Positions 1 through 5,565 are shown, counted from the stretch's first letter. The stretch is 5,565 nt of DNA from Thermoflexales bacterium (GCA_030834835.1 JAUQXD010001065.1:1-5565); one strand, 5' to 3'. The notes: generated by a model not told the origin, from the sequence alone. Numbers and translations are program-made.

Positions 1-1136
1 TGCTCCCAGCCGGTGCCCATCAGCAGTAGAATCGGCGTCGCCACCAGACCAATCGTCAGAGCGAGCGCCCAGGCCGACCAGCGCGGCTGCCCCCGCACCA
101 GACCAACAAAGGCTGCGATAAACAACGGACTCAGCCAGAACAGGCTGCCGCCCATAAATGTTTGGGCATTGAACGGCAGCGGATAAGCCAGATACTGGTA
201 GAACACATTCAACGGAATGTAGTGCAGGTTAAAGTAGCCATATTGCTGGTAATCGGCGGCAAACAATTCCGCCATCTGGTGATAGGCAATGCCGTTATCC
301 AGCGGATTGCCAAAACGCAGCAAATTGTATAAACCAATCAGCCCGACCGTCGCTGCGACAGGCAACAGGCCAACCAGAACATTGAACACGACAGGCCGCC
401 AGCCCGACGAGCGCTGGCGCATCACCAGATAAACGAACGGCCAGACGCCCGCCAGAAAAAGATGATTGCGCGTCAGCATCGCCGCGGCCAGCGCCACCCC
501 CGTCCAGACAAAGGCACGACGGCCCTCCAGGTTAATGGCAGCCAGATAGGTCAGCGTCATGCAGCCGAAGGCCACGATCTGGCTGGTAAACCACACCCGC
601 CCAAAGGAGGCCAGCGTGATATGCACCGTGCCCAGCGCAAAAAACAGCACCAGCCAACCGCGCTGCGCCGGGGACAAATCGATCACGCCGCGTCGGGTCG
701 CCTGCCGCAATGTCAGCGCCACCAGACTCACATTCAACGCGGCGATCAGCACCGTAAACGCCACATCACTGAACTGCACGCCGAACAGCGCCACAAACGG
801 CATCAGCAAAACGGCCGGCAGCGGCGGCCAGTACAGGTAATACTGTCCGCCATAACTGACCAGATCGGCCGTTACCGACGGCATGAGACGCAGCTGCAAT
901 TGGCCGTGCAAAAAGGCGTCAGCGAGGTAGTTGAAATAGGCCGTGGGCGTCGCCTGCCACGATCGATTCCACACCAGCGCCACCAGCCCGTAAACGAGCA
1001 GCGCCAGCAGCCCGCTGCGAAGCGGGTCCGCCCACATCAACACAATTCGCGGCCCCCAATTTTGCGCAGCGATTCGCCCATGCGCTTCCACAGGTAACGT
1101 CACCTGATTAGCCGCTCGTCGTTCTTCTCGATGCAT
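1..1136 (-). CDS. GT39-like multi-pass membrane glycosyltransferase, N-terminal 378 residues (truncated by window edge)
   Basis: The minus-strand frame from the ATG at 1136-1134 stays open to the window edge, giving 378 complete codons with no stop. The start is MHREERRAANQV and the ATG shares its A with the TAA of the upstream GT87 gene (TAATG). A GGGG at 1144-1147 could serve as a weak ribosome binding site. After a polar, Arg-rich cytoplasmic tail of about 38 residues, helix 1 covers about residues 41-57. An extracytoplasmic loop follows with YFNYLADAFLHG (67-78) and GGQYYLYWPPLPAVLL (96-111). Later marks are GTVHITLASFGRVW (169-182), LTRNHLF (221-227) and YNLLRFGNPLDNG (270-282). I recognise these from the GT39-like (PMT/ArnT superfamily) GT-C proteins common in Chloroflexota and other bacteria. 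Members are predicted to transfer sugar from a polyprenyl-phosphate donor on the outer membrane face. The usual Asp-Glu or Asp-Asp pair after helix 1 is not evident; D73 is the nearest acidic residue. The family call is fairly sure, the substrate unknown. Confidence 0.85.
   Translation of the reverse strand, partial: MHREERRAANQVTLPVEAHGRIAAQNWGPRIVLMWADPLRSGLLALLVYGLVALVWNRSWQATPTAYFNYLADAFLHGQLQLRLMPSVTADLVSYGGQYYLYWPPLPAVLLMPFVALFGVQFSDVAFTVLIAALNVSLVALTLRQATRRGVIDLSPAQRGWLVLFFALGTVHITLASFGRVWFTSQIVAFGCMTLTYLAAINLEGRRAFVWTGVALAAAMLTRNHLFLAGVWPFVYLVMRQRSSGWRPVVFNVLVGLLPVAATVGLIGLYNLLRFGNPLDNGIAYHQMAELFAADYQQYGYFNLHYIPLNVFYQYLAYPLPFNAQTFMGGSLFWLSPLFIAAFVGLVRGQPRWSAWALALTIGLVATPILLLMGTGWE
1011..1026. 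repeat. Perfect 6-bp palindromic stem-loop in the 5' coding part of gene 5
   Basis: CCCGCT (1011-1016), loop GCGA, AGCGGG (1021-1026) form a perfect GC-rich hairpin. In the gene-5 message it lies about 110 nt after the start codon and encodes the residues DPLRSG at the border between the basic N-terminal tail and helix 1. It may be a small palindromic repeat or simply chance in GC-rich coding sequence. Confidence 0.35.
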
Positions 1137-2296
1137 TAATTAACCCCGGCCATCTGGCCGCCCGGCCTGAGCTGCGTTGCCCGATACACCAGCGCATACA
1201 GACCGCCCAGCGCGATCGGCACCCACACAAACAGGAAGTCGCCCCAGCCGATCAATTTCAAGCCGAAGGCAGCCAGATAGATCAAGATCAAGGCCGCGCC
1301 ATAGCGGCGGCGCTGCACCCGATCGATCCTCTGCGCCCACGCGACCAGCTGCACGATCGCCGGCAGCAGCACGATCTGATCAAACGTCCAGCCATAGGGC
1401 GCCAGCGGCAGCGAGATTAACAGTGCGGTGTTCACGCCCGTCAGCAGATCGCGCCGCGCCATCAACCGCAACAGCCACGGGATCAACAGCAGCGTCAAAA
1501 TGCCGATGAAACGCAGTGCATCGCTGCCCGTGTAGGCCTTCACCATCCCGCTGATGGTCGCCGACAACTTCGTAAAGAAATCGTGGCCGCCCGTCGCCGT
1601 CAAATACCCGGTCAGCCAGTTGGGCGATAACACTGTCGCGACGATCAACGTCAACAGCCACGCGCCAATCAGTCCGGCCCACACGCGCCACCGTCGCTGC
1701 GTCAACGCCCAGATCAGAATCACCGGCACGGCCAGATACACCAGTTGCGGCTTGCCCAGCGTCAACACCAGCGCCGCGCCCGCCCAACCATCGCGGCCCG
1801 CGCGCAGCGCCGCCAGACAGGCCACCAGCCCCAGCAGAATGATGATCGAGATCTGGCCGATGGCGATCATCACGAGCGCCGCGTAAAAGCCCAGCCCCAG
1901 CAACGGCAGCCAGATCGGCGGCTGTCGCCTCGACTCCGATGTCCAGCGCCAGATCAACCACGTTACGCCGTTCACGGCCAGCAGGTTGAACACCACCCAG
2001 ACCCGCACCGCTGCATCATACGGCAATATCGCCAGCGGCATCAGCACCACTGCCAGCCACGGTGGATTCCACGCCGGTTCGATGGCCTCGCGCTCCGGCA
2101 GGACTTCCGCCATCAGCGCCACGATGGCATCATAGTCGTAGGGATTGGCTCCACCCAGCATCAAGTGCGCCGAAGCCCAGTACGGAAAAAGATCGAGCCG
2201 ACCCAGTTCACCCAATTGAACCGGCGCCAGAGCGATGCCGCCCAGCAGCAGGCCGCCAACCACTATCAGCAGCGCAATCTTGCTCAGTTTATTCAC
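1136..2296 (-). CDS. GT87 family (DUF2029-type) membrane glycosyltransferase, mannosyltransferase-like
   Basis: A 386-residue protein starting at GTG (2296-2294) with GGA 8 nt upstream, only 5 bp after the preceding stop, so probably translationally coupled. It is almost all membrane helices. Helix 1 is residues 5-25. The first outer loop holds D35 and FPYW (37-40), then NPYD (51-54), followed by WNPPW (76-80) and PLAILP (87-92). GQIS (147-150) ends a helix, LGKPQ (180-184) is the conserved Lys-Pro element, and LAPYGWTFDQIVLLP (298-312) precedes the last helices. This order of motifs, with a length near 390-450, is characteristic of GT87 proteins such as the mycobacterial PimE group, which use polyprenyl-phosphate-mannose and a catalytic Asp in the first periplasmic loop. 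D35 is the candidate base by position. The stop TAA overlaps the ATG of the next gene. The C-terminal tail (RPGGQMAGVN) is short and polar. Role inferred: adding a sugar, perhaps mannose, to a surface glycan or glycolipid. Family call strong, substrate unknown. Confidence 0.88.
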   Translation of the reverse strand: MNKLSKIALLIVVGGLLLGGIALAPVQLGELGRLDLFPYWASAHLMLGGANPYDYDAIVALMAEVLPEREAIEPAWNPPWLAVVLMPLAILPYDAAVRVWVVFNLLAVNGVTWLIWRWTSESRRQPPIWLPLLGLGFYAALVMIAIGQISIIILLGLVACLAALRAGRDGWAGAALVLTLGKPQLVYLAVPVILIWALTQRRWRVWAGLIGAWLLTLIVATVLSPNWLTGYLTATGGHDFFTKLSATISGMVKAYTGSDALRFIGILTLLLIPWLLRLMARRDLLTGVNTALLISLPLAPYGWTFDQIVLLPAIVQLVAWAQRIDRVQRRRYGAALILIYLAAFGLKLIGWGDFLFVWVPIALGGLYALVYRATQLRPGGQMAGVN

Positions 2297-2301
2297 GATC
2301 G

Positions 2302-3786
2302 TTATCCGCGCACGTAAATCACTGCCAGCTTATCCCGATACGTCTCGCGCCAGCCCACTTCGCGCTGCAAAAACGTGTCCAGCACACCGCCCGCCTCGAT
2401 CACGATGAAGCCCACGTTGCGCCGATCGAGTACTGCCTGCCAATCGTCCTGGGCCAGCGTCACGCTCATGTACTCGCGCAAAAATTTGTCGTCGTAAACA
2501 TCCGTGCGCCCATCCGCATACACCGGATATTGCGGCCACAGGCGCCACAGCAGATAGCCGCCCCAGTTATACGAATTGAACATCTCGCGCGCGGGCCGGT
2601 TCTGCTCGATCCAATCCACTGCCCTCAACGGCAGAATATCTTGCTCGGCCTTTGCCAGTGTCGAGGGCAACAACGGCAGCGCGATCTTGATCGCGGCTGC
2701 GAATGCGATTACGCCGAGTAACACCCAGTTCAAGATCGGGCTGCCCCTCGATAATCTTCGCGCCCCCCAACGGGTCTGCTGCCACAGTGCGTCCGCGTGG
2801 CGGCTCAGCACCGGCGCGCATACCAGCGCAAACAGGCCGATGTTACGTCGCGCCAGAAACGTGATGTAGGCGAACAGCGCCACCGTCACCGCATCCGTCG
2901 CGTCAAGTTTGCGTCCCGACCAGCCGATCACGACCAGCGTCAACAGCAGCAGCCAGATCATCGGCTGTTGAAACAGCTCGTGAAAATTGGGCGACTGCCA
3001 CTCTTGAATGAAGTCTTGCAGCACGCCGATGTTGACCGTCTTCAACGGCAGCAGCCACGTCCCGATCGTGAACGGATTGATCAACAGCGCGAACACGGAA
3101 ATGACGGTGATGATCAATAACTTGCGCCAGCGCGGCCAATCGAGGAGGTTGGACGCTTCGCGTGGAAGTTGGACGTTAGAGGCCGCACTCGTCGCTCCCA
3201 GCCAGATCAATACCCGATTCAAGATTTCGCCCGCCAGCAGCGCACCGATCAGCATGAACCCGGCGATATAGCCGCCGTGCATATTTGCCCAGATGACAAA
3301 AATAACGGGCAGCGCCCACAACCGATCGACCTGTTTCCATTTGTAAAGGTACAACAGATAACCCACTGCCGCCGTGAACACGAACGTCGCCATCTGCGAA
3401 CGCGCCGTCCACACCGCGCCCGACGTGGCGGCGGCCAGCACGATGATAAACGCGCGCACAAACACACCGCCCGACATCTGCTTCCATACGAACACAAAGG
3501 CGACGACCACCAGTGCGGCCACCAGCAGCGACAGTCCGGCGTAACTTGCCAGCGCATACGTCACATATAAGATCACCTGTGACAGCCAGTGAACATCCAC
3601 CCACGGTGTGCCCGGTGCTGTCGATGAAAACGGTTCGACCATCGGCACACTGCGCGTCTCCAGAATGTATTGGCCCGTGCGCAGATGCCAGTACATATCG
3701 GTATCCACCGCCGTCCGCACCGCCATCGCGAACAGGGCGATGAAGGTTATCAGGGTGACAAGTCTGATGAGTGTGAGTCTGCTCAT
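2302..3786 (-). CDS. Conserved uncharacterised GT-C-like membrane protein with C-terminal extracytoplasmic domain
   Basis: I chose the ATG at 3786-3784 (MSRLTLIRL, 494 residues). A TTG at 3828 would add 14 residues encoded by an intergenic repeat array, so it is less likely. Neither start has a clear ribosome binding site. Numbering from the TTG start, helix 1 is about 20-37, then VDTDMYWHLRTG (41-52) with a DxD pair and VPMVEPFSST (61-70). Further marks are ARSQMATF (142-149), WANMHGGYIAG (180-190), NPF (251-253), EWQSPNF (276-282) and ARRNIGLFA (326-334). After the last helix (about 366-385) comes a soluble domain with FNSYNWGGYLLW (417-428), YPVYADGRTDVY (434-445) and REYMSV (451-456). I recognise this motif set from a widespread hypothetical membrane protein family often found beside GT39 enzymes. 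Topology and the D42/D44 loop resemble GT-C transferases, but no activity is known to me. A 12-bp repeat pair is read through at 3144-3175 (about residues 218-229). It sits second of the three complete genes, 5 bp upstream of the GT87 gene. Confidence 0.85.
   Translation of the reverse strand: MSRLTLIRLVTLITFIALFAMAVRTAVDTDMYWHLRTGQYILETRSVPMVEPFSSTAPGTPWVDVHWLSQVILYVTYALASYAGLSLLVAALVVVAFVFVWKQMSGGVFVRAFIIVLAAATSGAVWTARSQMATFVFTAAVGYLLYLYKWKQVDRLWALPVIFVIWANMHGGYIAGFMLIGALLAGEILNRVLIWLGATSAASNVQLPREASNLLDWPRWRKLLIITVISVFALLINPFTIGTWLLPLKTVNIGVLQDFIQEWQSPNFHELFQQPMIWLLLLTLVVIGWSGRKLDATDAVTVALFAYITFLARRNIGLFALVCAPVLSRHADALWQQTRWGARRLSRGSPILNWVLLGVIAFAAAIKIALPLLPSTLAKAEQDILPLRAVDWIEQNRPAREMFNSYNWGGYLLWRLWPQYPVYADGRTDVYDDKFLREYMSVTLAQDDWQAVLDRRNVGFIVIEAGGVLDTFLQREVGWRETYRDKLAVIYVRG
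3144..3175. repeat. Pair of 12-bp direct repeats inside gene 3
   Basis: GGAGGTTGGACG (3144-3155) and GGAAGTTGGACG (3164-3175) differ at one base and are spaced 20 bp apart, with CTTCGCGT between. On the minus strand they produce the similar peptides ASNVQ and ASNLL around LPRE (about residues 216-229), in a polar loop between two membrane helices of the uncharacterised GT-C-like protein. The short GTTGGACG/GAAGTTGGACG pattern looks like a fragment of a dispersed micro-repeat rather than a protein domain repeat. Confidence 0.55.
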
Positions 3787-3855
3787 AGCATGATGTGATC
3801 GGTGAATAGTCAACTGGTAACTGGTCAACCGGACAACCAGTCAACCAGTTACTGA
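3787..3855. other. Non-coding interval between genes 2 and 3
   Basis: This 69-bp interval (27 bp if the TTG at 3828 is the real start) is the only gap longer than 5 bp. It is largely made of the degenerate repeat array. The part nearest the downstream gene (3787-3806) contains no clear ribosome binding site and no usable promoter. An ATG at 3792-3790 on the minus strand is out of frame and meets a stop at once. Confidence 0.6.
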
Positions 3856-3867
3856 TCACCCGTTACC
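3807..3867 (-). repeat. Degenerate 7-8 bp tandem repeat array filling the only intergenic gap
   Basis: Read on the minus strand, this segment splits into about eight short units that each begin with GT: GTAACGG, GTGATCA, GTAACTG, GTTGACTG, GTTGTCCG, GTTGACCA, GTTACCA, GTTGACTA. The units are variants of one another and partly self-complementary. The array begins inside the last codons of the GT39-like gene, contains its TGA (3858-3856), and runs to about 20 bp before the ATG of the next gene. Similar degenerate GGTTGACC/GGTTACC strings occur between genes in Chloroflexota as far as I recall, but I could not check that here. It shows no transposase, no target-site duplication I can define, and no CRISPR-like repeat-spacer structure. 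Confidence 0.75.
3817..3852 (-). repeat. 9-bp perfect inverted repeat (possible mRNA hairpin between genes 2 and 3)
   Basis: GTAACTGGT at 3817-3825 is exactly complementary to ACCAGTTAC at 3844-3852, with an 18-nt loop. The transcript could fold just after the stop of the GT39-like gene and before the ATG of the next one. There is no U-rich tail, the loop is large and the stem is not GC-rich, so it does not look like an intrinsic terminator. It may be only a by-product of the array, whose units occur in both orientations. An effect on message stability or on relative expression of the two genes is possible but unproven. Confidence 0.45.
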
Positions 3868-5433
3868 AATCCCCAACTCTTCCGGCGTCACCTTGCGCGA
3901 CAGCCCGTAAAACACCTGATAGGTCCCGATCACTTGTTCTTTGAATGCAACACCCAATCGATCCAGGCCATTTCGAATCACTGCATCCAACGCCGGATGA
4001 TTTGTCGTGATGTAAAACGCCCGATCGGCCTGCGCCACAGCCTGCGTGTATGGCGGGTACCGATCGTCGCGCGGCGTGTAACCCAGATTTAGATGATAAG
4101 GCAGCGCCGCCGTTGAAGTGATGCGCTCTTGCGACAGAAACGCGATCGGCGTCTGCACCCAGTAGTTGGTATAGCCGCGCGTCTCACCCTGCGCCAGCAG
4201 AAAGTCGATCAACTCTTGATCGCGGGTGTGATCGATCCACGTCACCGGATCAAACTGCGTCGTAATGCCGGGCGGCTGAACCGCTGCCGCCAGCGCCGTA
4301 CCGGCCACATTGTAACCAATCACCCCCGCCAACAGCAAGGTGACGAATGTCCTTTTTGCATTGCGAATTGCTTGCAAAAGCATTGCAATGAAAATACTCA
4401 GCGGCAGATACAGCGGCAGGAAGTACCGGCCCGACGGATCACCGCCAAACGGCGTGGCGAGAAACGTGATGAGCAGCACGCCGATCATGCCCCACAGCAC
4501 TGGTTTCGCATTCCGAGCGGAGCCGCGCTGCGGCGAAGTCGAGGGACGCCGCGCGGCATACGCCAGCGTTCCCACATACACGGCCAACACTGCTACACCA
4601 ATCACCGGCAACACAAAAACCCCCGACCATGGATAACGCAGCCCCCACCACGCCGACGCGCCAAACAGGCAGAAATTCAGCAGTCGCACACCCAACGTCT
4701 CAAAGTACGTCGCGCCCGGGATTGTGCCGGCCACGCCAGCGCCGGCCAACTCCGCCAGCTCGCGCCCGCCCGATTGGATCAGCGCCCACCACCACGGCGC
4801 ACTGCCGACGATCAGTCCAATCATCGCCAGCCCGTAGCCGATCCACGTTCGCTTGCGACCGAGCAGCCACAGCCCGATCGGCACGAGATAGATCAAGATC
4901 AGCGGAAACGTGTACAATCCAAAGCCGGCCACCAAGCCGAGTGTCAGCCACTTTCGCTTCACGCACCACGCATCACGCACCACGCTATCTGCCAGTAAGA
5001 TCGCTATATTCCCCAACACCAGCGTCTCGCCATAGCCGCCCAACGTCGCCGTTGTATACAGCGTCAACATCGTCGGCGGCAGCGCCAGCCACAGCAGCGC
5101 CACACGCGCCCCCCACTCCGTCAGGCCCACGCGCTTCGCAATCAGATAACTCGTCAGCAGAAACACCGCAAACAGCGCGATCTGCATGACGCGAATCGCC
5201 AGCACACTTTCGCCAAAGATCGAAAACGAGATCGCCGTCAGCCAGGCGTCGGTCGCGCCCAGGTAAGCCTGCCCGTAAAAAAACGTCGGGCGCTCACCCT
5301 GCAGAATGTGCCGCGCCATCAACGCCACGATCGCCTCGTCGCCGTTGAATGGCACGGCATTGATCGCCAGTAGGCCGAGTCTATAAATCACGGCCAATGC
5401 AGTCAGGCTGACCGGTGCCAGAATGCGCCGCAT
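3856..5433 (-). CDS. GT39-like (ArnT/PMT-type) membrane glycosyltransferase
   Basis: A 525-residue protein from the ATG at 5433-5431, one base after the upstream TAG, with GGGTGG at 5443-5448 as possible ribosome binding site. Helix 1 (about 8-26) is followed by NGDEAIVALMARHILQG (30-46), with D32-E33 in the position of the acidic pair of GT39/ArnT enzymes. FYGQAYLGA (52-60), FGESVLAIRV (73-82), LGGYGETL (131-138), SAPWWW (211-216) and GGDPSGRYFLPLYLPL (330-345) follow, the last being the Arg-Tyr stretch near the end of the membrane domain. About ten helices are visible, then a soluble C-terminal part (about 390-525) with NYWVQTPIAFLSQERI (423-438). The family transfers sugars from polyprenyl-phosphate donors on the outer face of the membrane. 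Two oddities: a heptamer repeat encodes residues about 150-159, and a palindromic element encodes about 296-308. Both lie in Arg/Lys-rich, probably cytoplasmic loops. The last codons and the stop lie inside another repeat array. Family call good; donor and acceptor unknown. Confidence 0.87.
   Translation of the reverse strand: MRRILAPVSLTALAVIYRLGLLAINAVPFNGDEAIVALMARHILQGERPTFFYGQAYLGATDAWLTAISFSIFGESVLAIRVMQIALFAVFLLTSYLIAKRVGLTEWGARVALLWLALPPTMLTLYTTATLGGYGETLVLGNIAILLADSVVRDAWCVKRKWLTLGLVAGFGLYTFPLILIYLVPIGLWLLGRKRTWIGYGLAMIGLIVGSAPWWWALIQSGGRELAELAGAGVAGTIPGATYFETLGVRLLNFCLFGASAWWGLRYPWSGVFVLPVIGVAVLAVYVGTLAYAARRPSTSPQRGSARNAKPVLWGMIGVLLITFLATPFGGDPSGRYFLPLYLPLSIFIAMLLQAIRNAKRTFVTLLLAGVIGYNVAGTALAAAVQPPGITTQFDPVTWIDHTRDQELIDFLLAQGETRGYTNYWVQTPIAFLSQERITSTAALPYHLNLGYTPRDDRYPPYTQAVAQADRAFYITTNHPALDAVIRNGLDRLGVAFKEQVIGTYQVFYGLSRKVTPEELGIGNG
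4508..4546. repeat. Palindromic micro-element read through in frame in the GT39-like gene
   Basis: The plus-strand segment begins GCATTCCGAGCGGAGC and ends GCGAAGTCGAGGGA. Its centre is a perfect stem: GCCGC (4522-4526), loop GCT, GCGGC (4530-4534). The phrases ATTCCGAGCG and GCGAAGTCGAGG resemble a type of small dispersed intergenic repeat that I recall from several bacterial phyla, though I could not search for it. On the minus strand it is translated as PSTSPQRGSARNA (about residues 297-309), a hydrophilic stretch between two membrane helices. The peptide has no family motif, which fits an insertion in a tolerant loop. Confidence 0.6.
4958..4986. repeat. Heptamer tandem repeat (ACGCAYC) inside the GT39-like gene
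   Basis: On the plus strand three consecutive 7-bp units occur: ACGCACC (4961-4967), ACGCATC (4968-4974) and ACGCACC (4975-4981), followed by a partial fourth ACGCT. A TTC precedes the first unit. Three units equal 21 bp, so gain or loss of three leaves the reading frame intact. Translated on the minus strand the tract gives VVRDAWCVK (about residues 151-159), which includes Cys and Trp in a basic loop between two membrane helices. The tract is simple in sequence and unlike the surrounding codons, suggesting an inserted or expanded micro-repeat. Confidence 0.75.
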
Positions 5434-5434
5434 G

Positions 5435-5565
5435 CTAATGCGCCACCCACAGAAATTTGAGCAGTCTTGCGCCCGCGAGAAGTGTCACAATCAACAGAAG
5501 CAGAACGCTCAGCCCGATTGGAACCGGCGGAAAGCCCAGCATGATCAAGTGAACAAACCACAGAT
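5435..5565 (-). CDS. C-terminal end of an unidentified membrane protein (truncated by window edge)
   Basis: One minus-strand frame is open from the window edge to a TAG at 5437-5435, giving 42 codons. The residues are strongly hydrophobic: LWFVHLIMLGF, a PPVP turn, then IGLSVLLLLIVTLLAGA and a short tail RLLKFLWVAH. This reads as one helix end, a Pro-rich turn and a terminal membrane helix with a basic end, so it is a multi-pass or tail-anchored membrane protein. The stop lies one base before the ATG of the GT39-like gene (TAGCATG), which fits an operon with translational coupling. Too little is visible to name a family. It could be another glycosyltransferase, a flippase or a polysaccharide assembly protein. 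Confidence 0.7.
   Translation of the reverse strand, partial: LWFVHLIMLGFPPVPIGLSVLLLLIVTLLAGARLLKFLWVAH

Noticed and set aside
462..1097. Long plus-strand open frame (211 codons) antisense to gene 5, and similar ones at 1745-2317, 2062-2721 and 4129-4998.
   Set aside because: Their products are rich in Arg, Gln, His and Pro, with no domain or membrane signature, and they mirror codon bias of the well-supported minus-strand genes. They are shadows.
3785..3813. Minus-strand promoter-like pair TTGACT (3813-3808), 17-bp spacer, TGCTAT (3790-3785).
   Set aside because: The -10 matches only 3 of 6 consensus bases and overlaps the ATG at 3786, so a transcript would begin inside the gene. TTGAC strings arise repeatedly from the repeat units themselves.
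3817..3852. Intrinsic transcription terminator between genes 2 and 3.
   Set aside because: The 9-bp stem has an 18-nt loop and no U tract, so it does not meet the pattern of a rho-independent terminator.
1275..4901. Identical 16-mer AGATAGATCAAGATCA at 1275-1290 and 4886-4901.
   Set aside because: Both copies encode the same membrane-helix peptide LILIYL on the minus strand. Similar codon choice for Leu/Ile runs explains it better than a dispersed repeat.
4958..4986. CRISPR-like or VNTR protein-domain repeat.
   Set aside because: Units are 7 bp without spacers and the translated peptide is not periodic, so neither a CRISPR array nor a protein repeat fits.
2110..5340. Shared peptide AIVALMA in the first outer loops of the GT87 protein (about residues 57-63) and the GT39-like protein (34-40).
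   Set aside because: The flanking sequences and family motifs differ. It is seven small hydrophobic residues in similar context and likely coincidence, not proof of recent common origin.

Overview
The window is a dense run of genes that all read on the minus strand, so transcription goes from position 5565 towards position 1. It holds three complete genes for multi-pass membrane proteins and two partial genes cut by the window edges. The only non-coding stretch longer than a few bases is 3787-3855. I see no rRNA, tRNA, CRISPR array, insertion sequence, origin or convincing promoter.

Layout in transcription order: (1) 5435-5565, the hydrophobic C-terminus of an unidentified membrane protein; (2) 3856-5433, a GT39-like (ArnT/PMT-type) GT-C glycosyltransferase; (3) 2302-3786, a large membrane protein of a conserved, uncharacterised GT-C-like family with a soluble C-terminal domain; (4) 1136-2296, a GT87 (DUF2029-type) polyprenyl-phosphate-sugar-dependent mannosyltransferase-like protein; (5) 1-1136, the N-terminal 378 residues of another GT39-like membrane protein that runs off the left edge. 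Junctions are tight: TAGCATG between 1 and 2, 5 bp between 3 and 4, and an overlapping TAATG between 4 and 5. This looks like one operon or suboperon. GT-C enzymes use lipid-phosphate sugars on the outer face of the membrane, so the inferred job is assembly or decoration of a cell-surface glycan, glycolipid or glycoprotein. No donor or acceptor can be named from the sequence.

The most unusual signal is not a gene. Four short, low-complexity or palindromic micro-repeats of different sequence lie at 3144-3175, 3807-3867, 4508-4546 and 4958-4986. One fills the intergenic gap and supplies the end of gene 2. The other three are read through in frame and fall in polar, positively charged loops between membrane helices. 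They look like small intergenic-type repeats tolerated as in-frame insertions.

Organism: GC-rich (about 60% by eye), with arrays of diverse GT-C proteins and degenerate 7-8 bp micro-repeats. This resembles Chloroflexota (Anaerolineae/Chloroflexia-like) from memory. It is an inference of moderate confidence, since no marker gene is present.
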